Source: Paragonimus westermani
Lineage: Eukaryota; Platyhelminthes; Trematoda; Plagiorchiida; Troglotrematidae
NCBI GenBank assembly: GCA_008508345.1
Contig: QNGE01000935.1
Coordinates: 143,458-207,457, forward strand
Length of the DNA stretch: 64,000 nucleotides
Reading direction: 5' to 3'
Every line of letters begins with the position of its first letter. The stretch's first letter is position 1. Below, in pieces: positions 37,056-49,845 of the stretch. The notes below the pieces were generated by a model. It saw nothing but the letters and a program-made list of their open reading frames with translations. It was not told the DNA's origin and searched no databases. The translations under genes were made by a program, and so were the position numbers.

Positions 37056-39569
37056 GTAATCACTGTTTTTCATGCGATACTCTGGCCATTTAAACACTAC
37101 TCACAATGGAACGTGGTTAAACTGTCACATTCGATTATTTAGTTCCGTCTAATTTGACGTGAGTGACGTAACAATCAGCGTGGTTTCTTCAAGAGAAAGT
37201 TGACCGGAGATCATAACCTTGTAGTGGCGAGCGTGTACACTATCTACGTGCATTAACTTGAGACAGACTTCAGGCTATGCTACTTTTCGGAAAAACTTCT
37301 ACTGAGAAGTCTATCTCAACGTGAGAACTGCATTCAACTACGAATAGAGTTCATTTAATATGAACAACTGTCAGCGGGGTCGCACAACAGGCATTGCGAG
37401 ATACGACAGCTTCAGATAGGTTTGATGCTGTCGATGATAGTCGTGTTAATGATCGCCATATGTGCTTACCTATGTTGCTAGAAAAGTCGTGCAGCCTCTT
37501 TAGTTTTCAGTCATCACCATACCACCTACATTGGAGGTAACCTAATAACTAGATCGTGATGCACAAAGGGCCACTGGCCACCTTTTGTCCAATACCTCTA
37601 AATATATTGTGAATATTATGAACCGGGCCTTATCAAAAACGGTAGCTTTCTCGTTCTGAAGAACCTTTTGGCTGAATGATTGCTGAAGTGTGTTGTATGA
37701 GGATTTCACTTCGTAGGACGAGCGTATAAACAACTGTTCTGTTAAATTCACAACAGTTTTGTCCGACTCACCACATGCATAGTTGCTCCTTGAAACGAAG
37801 TTGAATTCTGACCACATCAGGGCTAAACGATACAACGCTCTTTAATTACACTATTGGTCTTGCGTATTCTTAGAGTGACATGTTAATTTCATTGTACACA
37901 TCAGTCTACCATCCTCTGTGCTCTGTTGTGTGATTGTTTTTCCTCCTGGTCCAGAGTAGCACGTTATGGTGAGAGACTGTTAATAACAGAGTTGGACTCA
38001 GCAGAAGCAACTGGTGTATCACTTATACTGTCGTGTGTGTGTGCCATAGTATAGTGCTCATCTCCAGACGATCCACCCATTATTGCTTTTTTCCGATGAG
38101 GATTACCGAATACGCCAAAAAAGACGCTTGGGTTTCTGTAACGATGTGTGTAAACATTACGTTGCGATGTCACACCGCGGTGCTGAAGTTAACCACGTTT
38201 AGCTTATTGGGTTATATTCTGTTACTAGACAGCCTTTGATCATCTTATCGAATCTCCCTAATTCTTGTTCTCTCGTCAGCCGTCATATCCACCGGTAGCA
38301 ATAACCTCATGTTAACCGGCTGCTGATACCACGCAGTACAGTGGATTATTCTTTCAGGTCGATATGAAATGAATTAAAATTACAGTCAGATAATAAAAAC
38401 GGCAGGAAAGCGCAGTAACTGAGTTTTTGTGATATGTTTGCCCCGACAGCAAAGCCTCTTCTGATCACGTGAATTAATTAAAACAGTTGAAGTCAGCCGC
38501 AAGGACAGTCACTAATAACTGCATAAAGATAATGGTATGGACAATTAGTACGCGTAGACTAAACCCTTGTCTACCCAGCCTATTAGGTCGTGGGCTATGA
38601 ATAGGGGTGACGACTACGAGCTTCGTAGCTTGCTGTCGTCGCTGTATGACAATCAATAACTGGCCACCTCATGCACAGGTCAGGGATATTGGATCCATGC
38701 ACCAATGGGGGTTGAAATAACGTGCGTAGGAATGGGCGTCACCTTGGTGAATGTTAAACAATCCGTTTTTTTCCAACACACGAGGGACCTTCGCTATCTC
38801 AGTTAGTAATGCGAGTGGTTAGGGAGTCTTTTGGCTGACAAGTAATTTAGTCACTTCCTTAATTCTTCTTCCTTCTGGTTTCAGTGTATATTGCTGTCTC
38901 GATTTGTCAGCGTAATAGTTTAATTAGCTCCAAGGACTTTCAATACAGCGTCAGCGCAAATGGAGTTATTCAGTAATCAGTTTTATTGTTAATGCGTGGA
39001 TTACAAGCTGGGGCCTTTCTAAACTAAAGCTGTTAACAGAAATGTCCCTTTCAGGTAATTCAGATGACTTGAACATCAAAATCTACTACGGTTCGAAGCA
39101 AGTTATTTGCTGGCAAAAATGTCAGTTGGAAAGTACTGAAAACGCACCCGCTAAGCAGCCTGTAACTGGGTGGCAACGGTTGTGTGAATCGATACTCATC
39201 AATACCAGTTAGATCTAAACAACACATTTGGTGTTAATTCCAAACTGTTTTAAAGCAATGTTACTTCCACCACCAAAAAACCGTTAGGCGATCTCTTACT
39301 TGAGCCACGTAAGTGGAATAACAATCTCAAATGCAGAAATTGTCAAAGTTCTCGATAGACAGCATCTAAGCGAGTTCGCTAACGGTCCATCAGAGACACT
39401 ACAGATACTCAGTATCAGGCTCACATATATCATAGGGAGAATTGTGTCTACACTATGTCGTGCTCCAAAAAAATGAAGAACTGTTAAGATAAGTTTCTAA
39501 AATTGGTCTAGTCTCTCTTTTCGGTATATAGATGTGTGGTTAAAAGTTGTCACGATCACTGCGGGAACT
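37056..39569. other. Non-coding stretch
   Basis: Open frames here (for example 37835-37542 minus, 38033-38239 plus) are short, overlap each other and lack splice support. Nothing recognised. Confidence 0.4.
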
Positions 39570-39930
39570 GTATAATCGCTGTCGCTGAGGTGGTAAACTT
39601 CCTAAAGCTTACAAGGTGGAAACAGTGTTACTTATCTATAAAGACAGTGACTGCAACAGACTCGTTAATTTTAGGACAGTTGCATTGTTATCGACTGCCT
39701 GATATGTAGTTGAGAATTCGAGTGATGACCAGCTACATGAACGTCTCATTCCATTTCCACAGATTTTTGGTAGCCAACATGGAGTTCGAAAGATAGCCCA
39801 ATTTACTCGCAGCTCAAGAAGATTGGACGGAAGCGGTTGATAAGGACAGATCAGTTGATGTGGTCATTTAAGACTTCCATACGATCTACGGCCTAGTAGA
39901 TCATTCAATACCATGCATGATTCCTTGAAA
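39570..39930 (+). mobile_element. Jockey/R1-like LINE reverse transcriptase fragment
   Basis: The plus strand in shifting frames reads YKVETVLLIYKDSDCNRLVNFRT (family W..A.V.PI.KKGD...NYRP), a GSQHGVRK block (Q.GFR.G) and EDWTEAVDK followed by SVDVVI and DFHTIYGLVDHSI (DFSKAFDxVDHxL). Spacing and order fit fingers and palm of a LINE reverse transcriptase. It is short, 5'- and 3'-truncated and frameshifted. Confidence 0.7.
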
Positions 39931-40327
39931 GTATGCTATGGGACATCATGTACCCTTGTGTCTCACCGATTACTTTCAGGACTGCTACCTTAATATCGGA
40001 ATGAACGGTTGTTTCCATATTTGCGCTTGACATAGCAGCTGTTAGATCTCTTTTTGCCATCGCTGACCAACCGTCATTTAGGAACGGGAGTTCAGAGCAC
40101 ACCATCTTCTTTGGCACTGTGGGTTACTGTATCCTTGGCATAAGAACACTGCTATATTTCTTAATAAATTGCAAGAGGTATCCGTTGGCCTGCAGCGAAT
40201 CAGTGATTGTGCCTAATTCTTGTGGTAGAGCGTCTCCTGTGTATAGCCTCCGAAGTGTCATTACTTAAAAGATACAGGAAACAACGGTACCAAAGAAGAC
40301 GGTTGGTCAACATTGAAAAACAGACGT

Positions 40328-40829
40328 CTAACACTTGTTGTATCCAGATCCTGTAAAGTTGTACAACTATGTACAATACAACGAACCAGGGCGGTACGAG
40401 CATCCTCGGCTACAAACAAACGACCTACGTCTGTCACATCCTACTATCATGAGAACGACAAAGTAGCAAACAAGACTTGCTTTCTATGTTTGATCATCGG
40501 ACTAATCACGGCACAATAAACATCTTATTGTTTATAAAAATGCTTGTGTAGCTGCAGTAAGGCCTAGACGGGGAGAATGAAGCGACAACCAAGTTTTGTA
40601 TCAAAGAGCATGTTCCCACGTGGCTGGAAGCACAACTAGAAACGCCAGGCGTATGTACATAGGCCGACAGACGGCACTCAGCATCATCAATAGCAAAACA
40701 CTTAATCCAAACAGGATACAGAGTCAAGTTTTGTGACGCATTCCCTGTGATTTTTCGAAGCCATTGGAAACTCATCCTCCGGTTTGCTCAGGCTTTGGCT
40801 ATTAAACGTCAGAATCTTCTTGTGCGTTC
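40328..40829 (+). repeat. Left arm of a 502-bp inverted repeat
   Basis: Positions 40328-40829 are the reverse complement of 41101-41602 over the full 502 bases; I found no mismatch on reading through. Outside 40328 (ACGTCTAAC boundary) and inside 40829 (GTGCGTTC boundary) the similarity ends sharply. No target-site duplication or transposase is seen. The identical 89-codon frames in both arms are most likely non-coding coincidence. Confidence 0.95.
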
Positions 40830-41100
40830 AAGAGCAATTTGTGTTGACGCTGAGGCTGCTCTGGTAGTCAGCATCCCCATAATTTTAATCTACATTTCCG
40901 TGCCCGCTTACCTAATCCTTTAAGCTGTGACTTCCACCACATGGCATCTTACTTCAATGGGTGAAATCAGCTACATGCCCATGTTTGATCAGAATATACG
41001 AAATTCTCCCCCGCAGAACATCAAGTTCCGCGTCTGCTCACTGCCTTATTCAAGTTCCTTAAAACAGCGAACTACCTTGAAGTCATCACACCATGTTTGC
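40830..41100. other. 271-bp spacer of the inverted repeat
   Basis: Unique sequence between the two arms, with no gene recognised. Its length would leave a large loop if a transcript folded on itself. Confidence 0.9.
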
Positions 41101-41602
41101 GAACGCACAAGAAGATTCTGACGTTTAATAGCCAAAGCCTGAGCAAACCGGAGGATGAGTTTCCAATGGCTTCGAAAAATCACAGGGAATGCGTCACAAA
41201 ACTTGACTCTGTATCCTGTTTGGATTAAGTGTTTTGCTATTGATGATGCTGAGTGCCGTCTGTCGGCCTATGTACATACGCCTGGCGTTTCTAGTTGTGC
41301 TTCCAGCCACGTGGGAACATGCTCTTTGATACAAAACTTGGTTGTCGCTTCATTCTCCCCGTCTAGGCCTTACTGCAGCTACACAAGCATTTTTATAAAC
41401 AATAAGATGTTTATTGTGCCGTGATTAGTCCGATGATCAAACATAGAAAGCAAGTCTTGTTTGCTACTTTGTCGTTCTCATGATAGTAGGATGTGACAGA
41501 CGTAGGTCGTTTGTTTGTAGCCGAGGATGCTCGTACCGCCCTGGTTCGTTGTATTGTACATAGTTGTACAACTTTACAGGATCTGGATACAACAAGTGTT
41601 AG
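41101..41602 (-). repeat. Right arm of a 502-bp inverted repeat
   Basis: Reverse complement of 40328-40829. The arm ends at GTGTTAG; downstream (TCATGACC) has no counterpart left of the other arm. Confidence 0.95.
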
Positions 41603-42298
41603 TCATGACCACTGAGATCATTTCGATACCTGAGTTGTTGTCCAGGCTGTTTGGATGGTTTTACGTGGAGTATTTCACTGGAATTTTCAGCTCACCAATA
41701 TCTTCCGAACTTGAGCCAAGCATCCAAGTGTGTCATCCTAATTTTTGAGGTATATTGCTCGTATTGCGAAGGTACAAGGGAAGGCAACAGAAGAAGTTAT
41801 GATACTGCATATCATATCCCGTCAGTTGTGCAAATTAAACAGTTCTGATTGCGTTTTTGGTACAGACTTGATTTTGGTACATAGAAGCCTCCATCAATAC
41901 AAAGTCTCTTAAAACATACTTGACCCGAACTACAGTAAAACCTCATCAGAGGTAACCCGCTGAAGCCACATTAGATGAGTCGCTTGACCCACGGATAGCA
42001 CTTCAGACATCCTGTTCTGCCTAGTCTAGAACAACTTACAAAAATGCGTAGTAACTGCTCCATCGCCAATCGAATTTGAGCCCAGACTTAGTGCATACAT
42101 TCGAGTTACCAAACCAAGTCACCAGATAGCTTGATCATAAGGATCATTGCAGTGGAATGTAGATACTCTCGACTCACTTATTTTAAGACCCACCAGCTGT
42201 TGTCCGTTCTATGTTACAATACAATTATTTTATACTTCTTAGCCAGTGACTACGCTTCTAGTCCTCTCACTTCCCTCCGGCTTTCTCTTTTGAAATAT

Positions 42299-42304
42299 TT
42301 TATT
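42299..42304 (-). promoter_or_regulatory. Poly(A) signal
   Basis: TTTATT on the plus strand (AATAAA on the minus), about 225 bases past the stop of the candidate membrane-protein gene at 42528. Confidence 0.35.
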
Positions 42305-42527
42305 GCTGATTTTCTGAGATCAAAACAATTTTTCGGTTTGACTTTTTTCGTCTAAACCATCCAGCATAGATTCAGATGCACATAAGCATTCCCTGTTTCC
42401 CATCGTTTATAAATTCCCTATAAATTCTACAAAATGTCAAATAAATATACGGTGTCTTAGAATGTCATGTTACTGCGATTCCGACGATATGCATGTACTC
42501 GTTATATTTTCCAGTGGAATGTTACTT

Positions 42528-45500
42528 TTAATTAACGAATATGTTAAGGGATTTTCTGATAACATAAGGACCATACAAGTGTAGCACACGAATAGGGACT
42601 TGCCATTGAGTAAAACTGGACATTTTCGCTGTTCTCAGAGGAGGTGACGTATCTACGTCATTCGATGCTTCAGGATGCCTGTCTCGAGCAAATCTTAAGC
42701 GACTTGTTCTTCTGCAGTTCAACGCCAGGCTAACGGAAACCACAACTAGGAACAGGCCAAAGATCACCAGAAGTACGGGCTTATGGTCATTGAGGAAGTT
42801 GTCGCTCTGGTCGATAACATCTGTAAACAAGGAAATAAAACAGAGTTAGATATTTGCTGAAGATACCGCTTCTCCGTGATTCATAATGTCTACTAAGTTC
42901 ACTTCAGATTACACAACAAATTATACATACACATTGTAAACACTAGACAACTTGCAAATACATGTGCGCAGCTCCGAATTCTGTGACCTTCAACGGAGCC
43001 AATATCACGTGATTACCAATACCGCTGCTTGAATTTCCAATGCGTGCTTCGGTGTCTACGCAATAAAGATGTTTCAAACTCTATTCTCTAAGTGAATGTG
43101 TTAAAGATTTTCACTAATCCTAGCTGCTACGAATCTTCTAGTAATTTATTTAGAAGTACTGCCCAATTTACAATGACAGACTTCTCTACTCCACTCGTGC
43201 CAATCGAACAGCTAGTCATCGTGTTATGACATGGTGTACGTTTGGTGACCATGGAATACAGTTGATCCATATCACTCGTTTCATGGTGAACAATTCCCTA
43301 ACATAAAGATGAGTATGACGGAAAGTGTGAAACAAGGTGACGCATTCGCCGCAGCAACACTTCGGGTTAACAGCGGAGTTCGTGCATAATCTCTGGTGAT
43401 CAGAATAACGTAAAGTCCTTGAAGCATTTTACGTAACACTAACAAATCTGTAAACAGTACCAAGACGGACAGTTTGAACTGGAGTATTTGACATTCGCGA
43501 GCAGTGAGGAAGGAATGCGAAATAATTGTAGAATGACCATAACGAAGTGGTGAACAAAAGTTTGTCAGAGTGGACTGAATGAAAAGTATATGTGGACGTG
43601 AAAGCCACTGTGATTTGTAGGTAATTTGCATTTGTCATGAACATTTTCCTGATTACGTTGCTGGAGCGGTTGTCTTACATGGTTATGAAACGGGTGTGTG
43701 ACGACCTCTAGTAAAACAGATTAAAATTGTTTCCAGTACAACAAACACAACCTAAGCCAACAAACATATTAACGACGGTACTTGATTGTAATGGAAATTG
43801 ACCTAATTCACCGCCTCTCCGAACTCCGACAGAGTAAAAGCTGTAATAGAGGAATGGTTCCGAAGTCTTGCTGAGATACCACATTAGAATTGAACACAAA
43901 GTCATAATGTTACAATTTCTCTTAGTTACAAAGTTCTTCACTTCTTAATGTACCAATGAACTTGCAGTTTGACTTTGAAGATGTCAATATGATATACACG
44001 TTTATATCTGTAAATGAGGCTTCTTGTCCCATAAATAAAAGACTGGTTTTAGTTCGAGCACGAGTTTTAGAGCTATTCGAAGCCCTAATTCCGAGTACTA
44101 CATTAATTCAACTAGAGAGGAAAAATTTCAGCCTCAGGAGCTAAAAACGCCAATCAGACGGACTCGTTTTAGATCGCTTGCAGTGTAAACCATCCCCACC
44201 AGGAGTGGTCAGATATCCTTAGCTGACCTTCACCGTCCGTAGCAAAGTTCGGTCGTACAACATGTACCACTGAACACAAAAGCTGTGCACGGACAATGAG
44301 CTTATGGCTTAACACCAGTAAAAGGGGTGATTACATGACATTCTACCGCACAAGGAACAACTGATTAGGCAACACAGTGATTGCTTCCACATATATTTCG
44401 CTGTAGTATGCTTATGCAACAACAGAAAGTTAGTCAGGCCCACTAATTTGTTGTCGTTATAGATCCAGCTGGTCTGTTCGATTCTACGGAGCGCACGTTA
44501 ATTCGGTCTTGCTTACTGTGCGGGTAAAACGGGCAATCACTTCACGGGTACTTAAACCGGATTATCCACCCTGGTCATAACAAGAATTTGCGCCACTCAA
44601 TGGCTCTATCAGTCGTTAATCTCAAACTGAAAGTGCAACCAAAATGCGAAATCTGCAGTTAAGATTGTGATATTCAATTTACAACTGTTATATGTTCATT
44701 ACGGGTCACGTTTGTTCGGAAAGAGGCAACAGATTCCATTTCTACCGCACCAATCATCTGAAGCAAGTGATCCCGGAGTGAATTTGGAGTTTGAAGTTTT
44801 TTTTGTCTTGGAACTCTGTCGTGGATTTTTGTTAATACAACTTCAACACTACTCACGTTAAATCAGTAGCTCACATGACTCGGACAGGCTTTCTGGTCCG
44901 TTTCGGGAATTTGATGACACGACCAAGTGGACGACTAGACTAAGAATCTGCTTATTTTTGACTGCATTATTGATTCATAACCTTGCTAACATCGGGAGCT
45001 TTATTTCTGTTAAGCTTAGCTGTAAGACTAGCGTGCTGATCACTACCCATTTCAATATAAGGCAACTCACACCACCACATTCACATGTTCAGTCTTAACC
45101 GGTTGTCAGCAGCGCTAAAGCAACCCCGCCGAGCCCACAGCAGAAAACAGCTGCTGTGTTAATTCTGACCAACAAACCACGAATTTTTCGTTCTATTAAG
45201 CTTACTTGCTTGCTCAAAATTAGTCAGCAATAATACGATTTTTGAAGAACACTTGGGAAGTTCACTTGCAGCAACTTAGACAACTTTCGCAGTCCTCATT
45301 CTGCCTGAACTTCTAAATATTTTAGTTCACTAAAGGCACACTATGAAATGAGTAAAGAAATGATCAACACGCTAGCCTCACAAGCACATGGGTCATAATT
45401 TAACTTTCAATCATGTCAAAGATTTTCATTACTGACGGTTTCTAACGCGTATGAAGATGGAGTCAGTTACTCATTTTCAAAAGTGGCGGCTGAAATTTTT

Positions 45501-45869
45501 AACTGACTGTCTGAACAATTTCCACCTAATAACGGCCGAATCTATGGATTACCCACAAGTAATTTAGATCATTGCTAACTAATCTATATTAAAACTATCA
45601 GTCGAACATGACACAGAAAAGCTTATATGAGAACAAGAAGGCTTTCTTCACCTATGAGCCTTACTCAACGTATAGTAGTCTAGAATAAGATACAACTGGA
45701 AAACATTTGTAGTTCACGGTCTTCTTCATATGACGGGATAAGTTTAGAATGACACATAATGTTCTGTAAGATGAAGAGGTTCAGATGACTTACCATCTGC
45801 TTTGACCGGACGCGTGATGCTGATTAGCAGGCAGAATAGGAACATTTCCCCCGAACAACAGACTTCAAT
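42528..45869 (-). CDS. Candidate two-exon small type I membrane protein
   Basis: Exon 1 has ATG at 45845 and encodes a signal peptide, MFLFCLLISITRPVKAD, ending at a strong donor GATG|GTAAGT (45794/45793), phase 1. A CTTTCAG acceptor 24 bases upstream of the ATG could be a 5'-UTR or spliced-leader acceptor. Exon 2 starts at 42820 after an excellent acceptor (TTTCCTTGTTTACAG) in matching phase and runs to TAA at 42528. It encodes a ~13-residue ectodomain, one transmembrane segment (PVLLVIFGLFLVVVSVSLAL), a basic stop-transfer stretch (CRRTSRLRFARDR) and a ~60-residue cytoplasmic tail. The joined product is 114 residues. Extra exons could hide in the 2.97-kb intron, which would enlarge the ectodomain. 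AATAAA follows. No family recognised. Confidence 0.42.
43956..44144 (+). repeat. Possible LINE-derived remnant
   Basis: About 37 bases near 44065-44101 (GCTATTCGAA...AATTCCGAGTA) match the stretch near 31097-31134 inside the CR1-like LINE with few differences. This suggests a small old fragment of a related element inside the large intron of the minus-strand gene. Confidence 0.4.
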
Positions 45870-46045
45870 CTGAAAGCAGATGTGGATATTTGAACAATAG
45901 GTTATGTTCGTGTAAATTCTTTACCCCGTTTTAAACGAGCGATACAGCAAGTTGAATGTCAGATATTTTCACACCAGAGTTCGTTAGTGCTTCAGTCACA
46001 CTTGCAAGCAAAGCAGCTGATTCACTGTTAACTCTTTTCCATTCA

Positions 46046-46402
46046 TTATTTACTGAGCTCTCGATCATCACCGCTCAACCAGTCCATTGGTCCGACTGGA
46101 AGGACGCATAGTGAATCGTACTGGACAATCGTCGAAGTGTTCCAGCAACGGCCAAGGAACTTAACCAGTCCGTCATAAAACAGAGCCAACAGTTGAACCA
46201 CTGAGTTGCCCGCGACAACGAACGGTGATCTGATGAAGTTAACTGGGGCTTGGACGTCGTCGAAAACTCCGCCAACGGATTCGTTCTTCAATGGATTCAC
46301 TGAATTGTGATTGCTTGAACAAAATTCACACACGCCATATACACTACTCTGCCCGTTACAAATTGTGTTCGTGAGATCGGCGATACAGAGATGAAAGGAT
46401 TG
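46046..46402 (-). CDS. Candidate terminal exon, unidentified, contested by antisense ORF
   Basis: A minus-strand frame stays open for 118 codons from an AG at 46403 to TAA at 46046. It has a cysteine cluster near its start (ICNGQSSVYGVCEFC) and ends PMDWLSGDDRELSK. An upstream phase-0 partner is possible (acceptor GTTTGTTTTCAG near 46648, donor CTG|GTGAAC near 46560). However, a 95-codon plus-strand ATG frame (46391-46678) covers the same upstream area and looks equally codable, so the strand is undecided. It lies upstream of the signal-peptide exon at 45845 and would be a separate gene. Confidence 0.22.
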   Translation of the reverse strand, partial: QSFHLCIADLTNTICNGQSSVYGVCEFCSSNHNSVNPLKNESVGGVFDDVQAPVNFIRSPFVVAGNSVVQLLALFYDGLVKFLGRCWNTSTIVQYDSLCVLPVGPMDWLSGDDRELSK

Positions 46403-46678
46403 CTTTCAACAACTACGTTTTCTTTTTCTAATGCGCTCCGGCTAATTTCTGCCTTTCGACTTTTCTTCACGTATCAGCTCTTCACCACCGACCTCAACCC
46501 TGTTTGCAACCGTTGGGTAAAACTAGTCAGCAAGAAATTCAAACACTCATGCCCTTGTTCACCAGAGCATCGGATGCTTTGGAATCGTCTGGGACACGTC
46601 GTGCATCGACTATTAGTCTATATGAAACGGGCTTGGAAGGAAACTGAAAACAAACAAACGACAAACATGGGCATATGA

Positions 46679-47493
46679 GAACAGTTAGCGAGAATGGAAT
46701 CACACGAGACGATCACGATTTATTCGTCAAATTCATTTGTGAAAACGGCTAGTCAATAGTGCGTCAGACACACGGCTATTCTATGTATGTAACCTTAATG
46801 TTTGGCTACATTTACATTGCAGGTGTTGAATATCTTTTTTCACGTAACAAAGACAAAAAGTATATGGTAGCGGAACGACACCTATGAACCTGATAATTAA
46901 TGAATTAGGACTACAGTGAACCTGTTAAAAAAATTACCGGATTTTACCTACCCCAATCAGTTTTGTCACAGTTGTGTTGTGTTACTGGTCCCACATTGAC
47001 GAGGTAGCATGTCATAAGTCCGAATACAAATACGCCAGTTCTTACGCATCTGGTAGGCATACATATAAAAGGCGTAATGGCAGTATATGTGCATTGTTGT
47101 TACGGTTTTATGTGACACCAAGAAGCCGGCGACTTTAGCTCCCTACTTAAATTGGGTAATATTCCCAATATTGATTGTCCACTTCAAATGATCGATAAAG
47201 CACTTGAATGGCTCCAGACTCAGTTAAGTTAGTTATTGCATCTAATTATATAAAACATTTACCATAACCTAGCATATATCAATGAATCCTTTAGCAACGT
47301 GCCACAAGTAACACACTCTTAAATTACATGTGATCCAATACTGTGGGTGGTGATGAGGAACTGATTTTCCTTGAGCACAGTTGCCAGTAATCGAAGGTTT
47401 TAATACATATTATGTGTTTGACGTAGACATTCACTATGGACTTTGAAACTGATCGAAGAGAAGTCAGCCTGAAGTTTAATCGAAGGCATTGAA
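46679..47493. other. Non-coding stretch
   Basis: AT-rich sequence with no open frame of interest and no repeat recognised. Confidence 0.5.
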
Positions 47494-47640
47494 ATGAATG
47501 GAAAAGTACAACCACTGGGTAGGGTTACGAAGAGTCCATTTGTACTGGAGAGATGTTTTAACAGACACCTTGCAACAGTGAATTCCCTTGTGATCTGTTT
47601 GACGACAGTGCTTTTGACGATTCTGAAAAACCTCTTCGAA
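47494..47640 (+). CDS. Candidate first coding exon with a hydrophobic segment, unidentified
   Basis: ATG at 47494 opens 49 codons (MNGKVQPLGRVTKSPF...) that end exactly at a strong GAA|GTAAGTG donor (47640/47641), phase 0. NSLVICLTTVLLTILKNLF is hydrophobic enough to be a signal anchor. No downstream exon matched. It is convergent with the minus-strand gene ending at 47787. Confidence 0.27.
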
Positions 47641-47786
47641 GTAAGTGTTATTTTCCCTCACCACTGCATCTATTCATGCCACCGTTTGAATGGAAGTTTA
47701 CCATAAGCTACCAACATCAAATTAGTGCGCTGAAGTAGATACAACTGGCCTACTCCATAACACATATCAAACCGTTGCTTATTCTG

Positions 47787-49845
47787 TTACCGTAAACTAC
47801 AATCTTCAAGGATGCAACGAACCATCCCAGCGCTTGGTTGAAATATCAAAGTCGACGGGATTGTTAAAGGACATTGGATTCCTTTGACAGCTTGCCTACG
47901 ATTGTAGTGAAGTTTTGCTTCATGTTCGTCCACCTTCACGTTGCATTGTGTTCGTTGAAGTATGTCTACTAATTCACTTGTCTTCATCTCACGACTTCCG
48001 AATAGCTTCAGTTTATGGCAGGTGAACAGTAAAGCCAATATGACAACATAATTAATCAATATACGTTTATAAGACAAAGATGAGTTGCCAAAGGGTTCCA
48101 TTAATGAACAATAAACCTGGCTTACAATTTTACACAGGTTGTCCGTTATATACTGTAAGAGAAAGATTAATAAAACTTTGGAAATTTCTTGAGGTACATG
48201 GGTGAAAGCGTGTTATTCTCCCAATGTTATACAGAATAAAAGCCATATTCACACATTTGTTGAATCCAACATCAGGAGATGGCATCTATCCACTAATAAG
48301 CAGAGTCGAATCTTGACCACTGTCAATAAGGTTCCACATCGCAGTAAATTTATTAGCATAGCAGTATATCGGAGTTTACTGGGAGGTCTTTGAGAAATGA
48401 AACAAAGAAATAGAAAATATTAACACCCCGGAAAATTTTACAGTCACTTGAACCGAAAATCGTGTTAAGATCACCGGAAGTGATCTCTTGAAGATGCCAC
48501 AAGAAGTGGTCTGTGATTGGTGCAGATACAGTAGATCTATCTGTGACACAGAGGTTGTAATATCACCTTGCCACAATCTACTATGAGAACTGCAATCTTC
48601 TAGCTCAATCACTCCCACAACATTACTGTTATCTCAAGTAGACTTGAACTCCAATCTCCTACAACGGTTAGCTACTAATTGTCTAAAAATATCTATAGGT
48701 TAGTACAAATTCGTTGTGGTTACACCCAACATACACACAAACGCGCTTACCTTCGGACCTCGGACAAATTCAGTTGGTGAAACAAATCCTTTCATGTAAT
48801 CAATTATTTTTACTGCACAATATTTGGCATACAGTAGTGCGTGAGTTTTACGACTTTCGAACTTGAAATTCACTGAGTAACATCACTTAATGTTATTTTC
48901 AACTCAACTGTTTTGTCAAGGTTTCTTGTACGCGAAGTCCTTCTCACGACGATAAAATCTAGAGCGAAATGTTTCTTGACTAGGACCAAATATAATTTCG
49001 TTGGTCTCACTTATTCAGCAAAGAGTTGACCTGGACAGTTCCAAGAATCACATAAAAGATACCCGGAACGACAAGTATGACAAAGTACACAGCATTTTTA
49101 TACGGATAACCGTGTATAATAGCTGAATACAATGAGACTGGAAGTGTGCAAACTTGCAATGACCTTGTGATCACGTGACCTGATTGGCACGCTTATCGGT
49201 AGTCCGTTCCGTACGCGAATAATATACGGACCAAACTTCGTTCAGTTTGTTTTGACGTTAGGTTCCATTATTGGTGGCAGCCATTTTCACGTGTGTGTCG
49301 TCGAATTCTTAGCAGAACACACTCCGGCTCACCACAGTTCATGTTTATAAATGACAAAAATTAAGCATACAACCGTTTTCTAACAATCAACCCTGAAAGC
49401 ACATTCCACGACATGATGTTAGCCGAGGACCTTAAAAGAAAAGTTAAGCTATGATATGAGCCAGTAATTTTTGTTTAAATTTAGCTGGTACTGGTAACTT
49501 GATGGCCAAGCTAGTGATGGATTGTCTAAGAGTATCAGTTGTTGTGTTCTAAAAGTTATATAAATATAGTCCAGCCAACTACCAGCTCATGATGGTAAAG
49601 ATAGCCTTTGTTTAAACCAAAGGATTGAGTGTTTCAAAGAATAGGCAGAGTCTTGAAATACTGCTGACGTTTACTGTGCAGAAACAATCTACCTGAGAAG
49701 TAGTACGGTTAACAACGGAGCTATAGAAAAAGTAACTTTGGAGCAAGTGGAACCTACGCGTACTAGGCTCTTACCTGCAATAACAGTCGTAAGTGGAGTG
49801 GTTTACGGATTGCGCACAACATTCTGGATTGATGGGATACCCCAT
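47787..49845 (-). CDS. Candidate complete four-exon gene, 206-residue protein of unknown family
   Basis: Four minus-strand exons agree in phase from ATG to stop: 49845-49775 (ATG, 23 codons, donor CAG|GTAAGA), 49009-48948 (donor GTC|GTGAGA), 48872-48751 (donor AAG|GTAAGC) and 48152-47787 (acceptor TCTTTCTCTTACAG, stop TAA). Introns are in phases 2, 1 and 0. Only the acceptor of exon 2 (GCTGAATAAG) is poor. The protein starts MGYPINPECCAQSVNHS, has a central KTHALLYAKYCAVKIIDYMK segment, a hydrophobic stretch in exon 4 (YVVILALLFTCHKLKLF) that may cross a membrane, and a basic, cysteine-containing C-terminus. An in-frame stop precedes the ATG. An ATTAAA variant signal lies ~310 bases downstream. 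I recognise no family. Confidence 0.42.

Noticed and set aside
40506..41424. Identical 89-codon ORFs on opposite strands as a duplicated gene
   Set aside because: They are the same sequence seen in the two arms of the inverted repeat; no splice, family or codon evidence that it is coding.
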